Shown piece by piece: positions 1 to 5,600 of a DNA stretch of 8,835 nucleotides. Every line of letters starts with the position of its first letter. The first letter of the stretch is position 1. Origin of the DNA: an uncultured Eubacteriales bacterium (GTDB lineage Bacteria > Bacillota > Clostridia > Oscillospirales > Acutalibacteraceae); NCBI GenBank assembly GCA_934394855.1, contig CAKRRH010000037.1, forward strand, positions 1 to 8,835. The letters run 5' to 3'. The translations under genes were made by a program, and so were the position numbers. The notes below the pieces were generated by a model, which saw only the letters and a program-made list of their open reading frames with translations, did no database searches and was not told the DNA's origin.

Positions 1-77
1 AGCACCTTGCCCCATGTGTCGTAAACATAATGAGCCTTGATTGAGCCGTCGCCGCGATAGAGATTTTCAACATCGCC
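1..77 (-). pseudogene. RHS-core fragment running off the left edge (next cassette)
   Basis: Matches 2900-2976 of the intact RHS gene at 76 of 77 bases (one difference at position 21). The frame is open and codes GDVENLYRGDGSIKAHYVYD and on. Unlike the two stubs, the homology does not end here but continues to the window edge. It therefore probably leads through the rest of the core into a further toxin tip outside the window. Confidence 0.82.
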
Positions 78-91
78 GCGACGGCTCAATC
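39..91 (-). repeat. Fold-back hairpin after Imm2 copy A
   Basis: GATTGAGCCGTCGC (39-52) and GCGACGGCTCAATC (78-91) are perfect 14-bp inverted repeats. After one mismatch a further GCGAT/ATCGC stem follows (54-58 with 72-76) around a 13-nt loop. It begins 4 nt after the copy A stop. It is the most perfect of the three hairpins and probably closest to the original form. Confidence 0.7.
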
Positions 92-95
92 TAAT

Positions 96-296
96 TTATT
101 TTTTCGATTTGCGTGCAAGAAGTAAAAATATTATAGTGGGCGCAAGCATAAAACCTTCGATTAAACCTATTACGATTGAGGTTGAATATATTTCGCTTCT
201 TGAGAAAAAATGATATAATGCTCTTAAAACAACTACAATCACTATGCATATTACCGCTAAAATAAAATACAACTTATATGAATCTATTTTTTTCAT
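96..296 (-). CDS. Diverged candidate immunity Imm2 copy A
   Basis: 66 residues with the same layout, but 19 differences from copy B (47 of 66 identical). The N-terminal ten residues and the C-terminal ARKSKK tail are unchanged. Differences concentrate in the first helix and the loop: residues 11, 15-29 and 33-37, including Glu21 to Val and Ile25 to Arg. Its Shine-Dalgarno (AAGGAGAT, minus strand, 301-308) and whole leader match copy B. Such a pattern (conserved ends, variable middle) suggests it recognises a different toxin variant, or that it drifted after duplication and had its 5' end homogenised. Downstream, an RHS-core copy starts 18 bp after the stop. Confidence 0.72.
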   Translation of the reverse strand: MKKIDSYKLYFILAVICIVIVVVLRALYHFFSRSEIYSTSIVIGLIEGFMLAPTIIFLLLARKSKK

Positions 297-343
297 CGCA
301 ATCTCCTTAATTATCTTCGTTGCAAAGCAAATTTTATAAATTT

Positions 344-395
344 ACATATTGAGCCATGATTGAGCCGTCGCCGCGATAGAGATTTTCAACATCGC
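344..395 (-). pseudogene. RHS-core stub between Imm2 copies B and A
   Basis: Same 52-bp RHS remnant as at 663-714, ending in the same premature stop. Its mismatches to the intact gene are at 349 and 356. It shows that copies B and A each descend from an RHS-core-plus-immunity unit whose toxin was deleted. Confidence 0.75.
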
Positions 396-410
396 TACAA
401 CGGCTCAATC
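358..410 (-). repeat. Fold-back hairpin after Imm2 copy B
   Basis: Identical to the hairpin at 677-729. Eleven perfect pairs (358-368 with 400-410), then two G-U pairs in minus-strand RNA, then an inner 5-bp stem (373-377 with 391-395). It begins 4 nt after the copy B stop codon. Confidence 0.6.
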
Positions 411-414
411 TAAT

Positions 415-615
415 TTACTTTTTCGATTTGCGTGCAAGAAGTAAAAATATTATAACGGGCGCAAGCATAAGATCTTCGATAAAACCTATTATGATTGATG
501 TTGAATTCATTTCATTTTTTGAGAAAAAATAGAATAATACTATTAAAACAAACTCAATCACTAAGCATACTGCTGCTAAAATGCGATACAACTTATATGA
601 ATCTATTTTTTTCAT
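415..615 (-). CDS. Candidate immunity Imm2 copy B
   Basis: 66 residues, identical to copy C except Lys at residue 3, with the same two-helix layout, a Glu at residue 21 inside the first helix, and the ARKSKK tail. It has its own Shine-Dalgarno sequence (AAGGAG, minus strand, within 620-629), about 7 nt before the ATG. It follows copy C through a short RHS-core stub instead of a toxin gene, so it is an amplified extra copy rather than part of its own toxin pair. I found no clear promoter in the leader, so expression would depend on upstream transcription. Near identity with copy C at DNA level means a very recent duplication. Confidence 0.72.
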   Translation of the reverse strand: MKKIDSYKLYRILAAVCLVIEFVLIVLFYFFSKNEMNSTSIIIGFIEDLMLAPVIIFLLLARKSKK

Positions 616-662
616 CGCAATCTCCTTAATTATCTTCGTTGCAAAGCAAATTTTATAAATTT

Positions 663-714
663 ACATATTGAGCCATGATTGAGCCGTCGCCGCGATAGAG
701 ATTTTCAACATCGC
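663..714 (-). pseudogene. RHS-core stub between Imm2 copies C and B
   Basis: 52 bp matching the intact RHS gene (codons for DVENLYRGDGSI) with two mismatches. In frame it reads DVENLYRGDGSIMAQYVNL and then a stop. It starts at the same RHS codon as the other stubs, and all of the core and toxin beyond it has been lost. It is identical to the stub at 344-395. Confidence 0.75.
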
Positions 715-729
715 TACAACGGCTCAATC
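677..729 (-). repeat. Fold-back hairpin after Imm2 copy C
   Basis: Minus-strand RNA can pair GAUUGAGCCGUUGU (729-716) with GCGGCGACGGCUCAAUC-type RHS sequence (677-690) as 14 pairs including two G-U, then one mismatch, then five more pairs. It starts 4 nt after the Imm2 stop. There is no U tract. The far arm is real RHS core; the near arm is its inverted copy. Confidence 0.6.
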
Positions 730-733
730 TAAT

Positions 734-934
734 TTACTTTTTCGATTTGCGTGCAAGAAGTAAAAATATTATAACGGGCGCAAGCATAAGATCTTCGATA
801 AAACCTATTATGATTGATGTTGAATTCATTTCATTTTTTGAGAAAAAATAGAATAATACTATTAAAACAAACTCAATCACTAAGCATACTGCTGCTAAAA
901 TGCGATACAACTTATATGAATCTATATTTTTCAT
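734..934 (-). CDS. Small two-helix membrane protein, candidate immunity Imm2 copy C
   Basis: 66 residues: basic N-terminus (MKNIDSYK), a first hydrophobic helix at about 11-31 ending in FYFF, a short polar loop (SKNEMNSTS), a second helix at about 40-60, and a basic ARKSKK tail. Both ends are positive, so both probably face the cytoplasm. No known family is recognised. It begins one base after the CT2 stop, with AAGGAG (942-947) inside the end of the toxin frame and 7 nt before the ATG. It is therefore the copy in the proper immunity position for CT2. Membrane-bound immunity proteins are typical of partners of pore-forming or membrane-targeted toxins. It differs from copy B only at residue 3 (Asn for Lys). 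Confidence 0.75.
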   Translation of the reverse strand: MKNIDSYKLYRILAAVCLVIEFVLIVLFYFFSKNEMNSTSIIIGFIEDLMLAPVIIFLLLARKSKK

Positions 935-935
935 A

Positions 936-1550
936 TCAATACTCCTTATTTACCGATAAATATTCAGTAAAACTAGAATTGCCACATCTTGTTCCTTCAA
1001 TATCCCATGTTATAATAAGAACGCCTGAACCGGAATCCATTATATTTGCGAATTTATTCAATTCAAGCTCGGTTGCTTTTTGGTTAAATTTCTGAATAAC
1101 ATCCACGGCAAATAATATTTTATCTAAATATGGTACATCTTTAAATGTTGCAACAGCACCTGCCAAAAATGAAGCCTTGCCAATAATATCCGAACTACTA
1201 TTTTCTCTCACTTTATTTATATAATAGTCTTTAGTTTTATCCTTTGGTACATATGTTGCGGTTTTTAAGGTTTTTTTCACACCATGATTATTATATTTAA
1301 CACTATTTATATTTTTGGTTCCGCCTTCTTCAAGCCATAGTTCGTAAGATAAAGGGGGGAGCCCTCTCTCAAATCTTCTAAAATCGCAAACGGATCCGTC
1401 ATAAACAAAGCCTAATTCTTTCCACAACGGTTTTTCTCCACTCGAGTCGCTATAATTCACCGGGTTATTGCCACAATAAGCGAACATATTGCTGCTTGTA
1501 AGGTTCATTCCTGTGTCGGCGTAACCGTCGCCGTTCACAAATCTACCCAT
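936..1550 (-). CDS. Orphan RHS-core/CT2 toxin cassette
   Basis: 204 residues from the first available ATG. Residues 1-38 are the end of the RHS core (MGRFVNGDGY, then MFAYCGNNPVNYSDSSG), the rest being a different toxic tip, CT2. The ATG lies inside the core motif (NPDMGRF) and has no Shine-Dalgarno sequence, so the cassette is probably silent until recombined behind a full RHS gene. I do not recognise the CT2 domain. It has basic stretches (VKYNNHGVKKTLK, VPKDKTKDYYINK), a hydrophobic segment of about 20 residues near 121-141 (IIGKASFLAGAVATF), and an end with GVLIITWDIEG and a Cys. The adjacent candidate immunity genes are integral membrane proteins, which hints at membrane-active CT2, but this is indirect. 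The stop codon lies one base before the first Imm2 ATG, so expression of the two would be coupled. Confidence 0.7.
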   Translation of the reverse strand: MGRFVNGDGYADTGMNLTSSNMFAYCGNNPVNYSDSSGEKPLWKELGFVYDGSVCDFRRFERGLPPLSYELWLEEGGTKNINSVKYNNHGVKKTLKTATYVPKDKTKDYYINKVRENSSSDIIGKASFLAGAVATFKDVPYLDKILFAVDVIQKFNQKATELELNKFANIMDSGSGVLIITWDIEGTRCGNSSFTEYLSVNKEY

Positions 1551-1621
1551 ATCGGGGTTGTAGTAGCGGCTTTGGAGGTAGTAGTAACCCGTCTCGGCGT
1601 CATAGTAATAGCCACGATAGC
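1551..1621 (-). pseudogene. Headless RHS-core fragment leading into CT2
   Basis: In frame with the downstream CT2 reading frame it codes YRGYYYDAETGYYYLQSRYYNPD-like RHS core sequence. Over 1581-1621 it matches 2791-2831 of the intact RHS gene at 39 of 41 bases, then the homology stops abruptly. There is no start codon in this frame before the ATG at 1550 and there are three stops just upstream, so the core is a 5'-truncated orphan rather than an expressed RHS gene. Confidence 0.8.
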
Positions 1622-1640
1622 AATGTCGGGGCTATTACTA
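1603..1640. repeat. Fold-back hairpin at the RHS-core edge of the CT2 cassette
   Basis: TAGTAATAGCC (1603-1613) and GGCTATTACTA (1630-1640) are perfect 11-bp inverted repeats; after one mismatch, CGA/TCG adds three more pairs. The lower-coordinate arm is genuine RHS core, coding the GYYYD part of YRGYYYD. The other arm lies just outside the RHS homology, which ends at 1621, and is therefore an inverted copy of core sequence. There is no U tract, so it is a poor intrinsic terminator. Confidence 0.6.
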
Positions 1641-1726
1641 CCTGACAAACCAATTATTAGATTTTTTATAAGCAATAGTTATGTTATATGCCGTGGTATC
1701 CGGGCGGCGATGCTTGCTGGTATAGA
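1622..1726 (-). other. Spacer of unknown origin between Imm1 and the CT2 cassette
   Basis: About 105 bp that match neither the RHS core nor the immunity genes. On the minus strand it ends in TAGTAATAG (1632-1640): three consecutive stops in the frame of the following RHS-core fragment, so nothing can read through from Imm1 into CT2 in that frame. I find no convincing promoter, Shine-Dalgarno sequence or U-tailed hairpin. It could be the edge of a lost mobile element or the remains of an earlier cassette. Confidence 0.45.
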
Positions 1727-2029
1727 TTATTGCCGATACTGAATCAATATAGATTCCACAAGTATTGCAAGCCGATAATACACCACTAATTCATTTTTTT
1801 CCATTCCTGTTGACTGATTTATCAATTCTGAAAAAGTGGCTTTTTCGGTTTTAGAAATAATCTCGTTCGAGGGGAGTTCGATGAGTTTTGCTCGCTTTAT
1901 CAATTGAGAGCAATACCCACCTATAACAGAATCAATAACCATAAGTTCTGGAGAACTTCTACGAATTACCGTAGGAATGCTAGAGTTTAAAAACGCTTTC
2001 AAAATGTACTTGTGTTGTTTGCTTTTCAT
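1727..2029 (-). CDS. Candidate immunity protein for CT1 (Imm1)
   Basis: A 100-residue protein, predicted soluble and mainly helical, with no signal peptide and no membrane segment. I do not recognise its family. Its position directly after the toxin tip, with its ribosome binding site inside the toxin gene's stop, is the classic place of an immunity gene. It should bind and neutralise CT1 in the cytoplasm, which fits an intracellular toxin such as an RNase. Visible features are a basic N-terminus (MKSKQHKYILK), a central ELMVIDSVIGGYCSQLIKRAK segment, and an acidic helix near KNELVVYY. I chose the ATG at 2029 because AGGTGA lies 5 nt upstream. A GTG start at 2038 would overlap the RHS stop and add three residues. 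The immunity role comes from position, not similarity. Confidence 0.75.
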   Translation of the reverse strand: MKSKQHKYILKAFLNSSIPTVIRRSSPELMVIDSVIGGYCSQLIKRAKLIELPSNEIISKTEKATFSELINQSTGMEKNELVVYYRLAILVESILIQYRQ

Positions 2030-2034
2030 TAATT

Positions 2035-2040
2035 TCACCT
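2035..2040 (-). promoter_or_regulatory. Shine-Dalgarno of Imm1 overlapping the RHS stop codon
   Basis: AGGTGA on the minus strand contains the RHS stop (TGA) and ends 5 nt before the ATG at 2029. It favours that ATG over the GTG at 2038, which has no Shine-Dalgarno sequence ahead of it. The overlap implies translational coupling of immunity to toxin. Confidence 0.65.
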
Positions 2041-2622
2041 ATACCAGAACGTTAAAATCTTACCAGTTCGTGTAAACATTCCGCCCCGTCCAGTTGAATA
2101 AGTTAAATTCCAAGATGCATTTCCATAATTGTAGTTATAGGTATACTTCAATAATGAAGAATTTCGATTGGCAAAACTTACTGCATCTCGTGTATATCTG
2201 AGCACATTATTTCCCTTTGTCAATCCCGCGTTTATTACATGCTTGTTGTAGTGGTATTTCATTGATTGATATCCTGATTTAAAGGTGCCACTATCCCATG
2301 CTTTCGCTGCTTGTGCGACTTTTACTGCACTTCCGGCAGCGCCTGTCATTGCGCCACTAACGGCACCTGACAATGCACCATCGCCCATTCCATTAAGTGC
2401 GGCCGTGTCTGCTCCGCTCCAACTGCCAGTAGACACCCTATGACGCATTGCCCCCGTCGCGGCGCCAATTGCAGCACCAGAGGCCATTCCAATAGCAGCT
2501 CCTTTTGCAGCTCCTACTGCAATGACAGCCGCTGCAGTTCCTGCACCTGCTGTTGCAACAGTAACGGCTGCAACAGCGGCAACAACAGCTACAATTGCAA
2601 CTGCTGCTACAACTTTTTTAGC
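2035..2622 (-). other. CT1: variable toxic tip of the RHS protein
   Basis: This is the sequence after the RHS core, residues 1932-2126 of the protein. The first 70 or so residues are Ala/Val/Gly-rich with GAAxGA-type repeats, a hydrophobic glycine-zipper-like linker seen before many polymorphic toxin domains and perhaps used in membrane passage. The last 85 residues form a compact domain: KYHYNKHVINAGL (with H2055 and K2058-H2059), then RYTRDAVSF, then TGRGGMFTRTGKILTFWYR at the very end. This order (KH motif, Y-x-x-x-A helix, final G-x-I-x-T-F strand) is what I associate with small RNase toxins of the barnase/EndoU/colicin/RelE (BECR) fold. That assignment is inference. The DNA coding the last 85 residues is visibly AT-richer than the RHS body, as expected for an exchanged tip. 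Confidence 0.6.
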
Positions 2623-5600
2623 CCAAATTGGCCAAGTACCAGTTTCATCAGACATGTTAACCGGATTGTTAAAGCAGTATGCAAACAAGTTATATTGGGA
2701 AAAATTCTCAAAATCTGCAGTTAATGTTTCTTGAATATCTGCATTTAAAAAACGACCAATCTCAGGATCGTAATAACGGCTGGATACATAGTAGTAACCC
2801 GTCTCAGAGTCATAGTAATAGCCACGATAGCGGATCGGGTTGAGCAAGCCGATGTTGTTTGCGTCGGTTATCTCGTTTCCGTTCTCATCGGTTACGCTGA
2901 GCACCTTGCCCCATGTGTCATAAACATAATGAGCCTTGATTGAGCCGTCGCCGCGATAGAGATTTTCAACATCGCCTCGGCTGTTGGTCGAAACATAATA
3001 GTTAAGTTCGCTTTCGCCATCGTAAAGCTTTATCATCATCAAAGTGCCGTGTGCGTCATAGAAATAGTAAAGTTCCTTTGCACCGCGCTTCTCATAATAG
3101 AGCGTGCCGCCGACATAATAATATTTTGAGCTGACTCCGTTCACCGTTTTTTCGGTTCTGAGTCCGTCTGCATCATATTTATAGGAAACTGACAGATCGT
3201 TGCCGTTGATCGAGTCAAGCTGTCTGCCTGTCCAGGACATATCATAGCCAAAATAGCTTGTCGGGTTGCCGATTTCGTCATATGTAAGGTTCGAGTTGAC
3301 GCTTCCATAGACCTTTGTGAGCAAATCGCCCCAGCCGCTGTCGGAATAGTCCATATATGTTGACACGGTCGGCGGAGCAGGAGGGTTGTCGGTGAAATAT
3401 ACAAATTCATATCTCGCCGTGCGGTTGCCCTTGTCGTCATAGTTATACATGACGGTTTTGTTCTGCTTTTTGTTGTTTTCACGCACAAGCTGATTGTTGC
3501 CGTCATAAACATATTCAACAAGCGTCTGATAGTTTCCGTCGGCTGTTTGGTTGCTCGACTTATTTGTTCTTTCGCCCTGCTCGATTTTGATTATGTTTCC
3601 GAGCTTGTCATAGGTATAACGATAGACTGTGTCGCCGATATACTCTTTGTTGATAAGCCTTGTGGTATATGAGCTGTCCGTGTCGGTGTTTCTGTCCGAC
3701 GACTGATAAACATAGTCGATATATACGGGTGATTCTGTTGAAATGATCTTTTTATTAAGCCTGTTTAAAGTGTCGTGACCAAAAGTAACATGGCGGTTAG
3801 AATAGATCAACGACTGTTCGGGGAGGTTATCTTTTGCATAAAACTTATTGGTGACCTTTTGAGTTCTGCCGCCTGCTTTGTTGACAACCTTGACGACATT
3901 ATTCATTTTGTCATAGCCATATTCGGTAGTATACAAACGAGCGTTGATATTTGACGCAACGGTTCCCGAAGAAGCATATTGTCTGATCAGTCTGCCTGTT
4001 GAATCATATGTATAATTGTAGCATATATTATTCACATTGTCAACATATTTCGACAGGTTAGCGCCGCTGTCGTGATACCATTTATATCTCGAAACGCCGT
4101 TGACTTTTTTCTCGGAAATTTTGCCGAAAGCGTTATATACATAATCGACATAATCGCCGTTGCCGTAAGTCGAGCGTGAAAGCCCGTTGTTGCGTGCGTT
4201 ATATTGATTTGCAATCAATTTTCTTGTGCCGACGCTTGTCTCAAGGACATTGCCGAACCCGTCATAGGTGAATGAATATTTGGTTCCGCTGTTGTCGTTG
4301 ATTGACGACAATTGCGATTTTCCGTCATATGAATAGGATATTGACGAGCTTCCGTTTGATACTTTGGAAATTCTTTGCGAAGCGTCATATTCATAGGATG
4401 TTTTTATGCCTTTTGCATTTGTCGTCGAATTAAGCAAGCCGTTTACGGTATTATAATCATATTCCGTTTTGTTTCCGTTTTCGTCGGTTACCGATTTGAG
4501 GAATGAGTTATTTGTGCCATAATAGCTTGCTTCGGTTTTAATTTTGCTGTTGCCCGATGAATTGGACACAACAAGCTCCGTTGCATTTCCCTGTGAATTG
4601 TATTTGTAGTCATATTTGATTCCGCGTTGGCTTTTTGCCTGCGTCATGTTGTGCTTGCTGTCGTATGTATAGCTGAATGAATTTCCGTTGACATCGGTTT
4701 CTTTGATAAGGTTGGTGTTGCTGTACTCCATTGAAGATTTGTTTTCGGCATTTTTCGCAATGGTTACCAAATTGCCGTCTTTGTCGTAAGTGTAGCTTTG
4801 CGCATTATCCTTTATAAGTTGAATATTATCAAAATATGCTGTGTTTGCACCGCACCAATATCTTACATATATTCCGATTTTTACAGGTTTCTTATTTGCC
4901 GATGTGCCGTCGTCAAGGTTGAAGGCACGGCTGGTATATTGCCAACCGGAAACTGAGGTGTTAAACTCGGCGGGCGGTTTTACCACAGCTGTTCCGTCGC
5001 TGTATGTTACGGTTATACTTATTTTGAATTTGCGGTTTGAGTTAGTTGCGGGAACCGCGTCCGCTTTTGCCCATCCGCTTACGATATATGTATCGCTTTC
5101 GCTGCCGCTTACGGGAACAAATTGATATACTTCTTTCTTTTTGCTTGCTTCGCCGACAATTTTGTAAGAATATGAACCTTGTTTAACATTTTGACTGTTG
5201 CAAATATCGGTCGACGAGATATTTCCGTAATCCCACAAAATGCCCTTTGAACCGCTTGAAAGTCTTTCGAAGCTTGGATTGTTCAGCATATTGAAGCTGT
5301 TTGCAACTCCCGCGCCCTCGACTTGAATTCCGTCAAAAAATGCTGTTCCTGTTGCATTGCGAATTGCAAGGTTCAATCTTGTTGAGGTGACATTGTTCGG
5401 AATAGTGACGGTTGTTGAAATTCTTACCCAACCGTTGTTTATTTGCGTATCTGTTGTGCCTGTTACCATCTCGGCATATTGCGAAATGTCGTTAGAATTG
5501 TTTTCCGTAAATACATTAACATTAAGACAAGCGCCGCAGTTTTTACCGTTGTCGGTTCCGTTGGCAACGGTGATGTTGCTTGTTTTAACATATGCTGAAA

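Larger units (their letters stand above)
267..925. repeat. 319-bp tandem duplication carrying Imm2
   Basis: Bases 267-606 and 586-925 are, by eye, identical over 340 bp at an offset of exactly 319 bp. The unit contains an Imm2 gene, its hairpin, an RHS stub, and the leader with the ribosome binding site. Copy A shares the same 319-bp spacing but has a diverged gene body to the left of 267. Lack of differences implies a very recent duplication or gene conversion. Confidence 0.9.

Noticed and set aside
616..665. Possible private promoter for Imm2 copies B and A (TATAAA and GATAAT boxes in the leader)
   Set aside because: No -35 element at a proper distance from either box; in such AT-rich DNA these hexamers are expected by chance.
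96..934. Regular 319-bp repeats considered as a CRISPR or integron-like array
   Set aside because: The repeated unit contains a full gene with its own ribosome binding site. There are no short repeats with unique spacers, and no integrase or attC core sites are visible.
814..1095. Open frame of 93 codons on the plus strand
   Set aside because: It lies antisense across Imm2 copy C and the CT2 end, has no ribosome binding site, and its composition is that of a reverse-strand shadow.
1603..1640. Hairpin considered as an intrinsic terminator of Imm1
   Set aside because: No U run follows the stem on the minus strand, and the loop is long.
2440..2734. Two plus-strand open frames rich in Cys/Ser/Asn or Ala/Thr
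   Set aside because: They are antisense readings of the Ala/Gly-rich linker of CT1; their odd composition comes from its repetitive GCN codons.
3141..3521. 126-codon minus-strand frame inside the RHS gene
   Set aside because: It is an out-of-frame overlap within YD repeats with no start signal of its own; the RHS frame is clearly the coding one.
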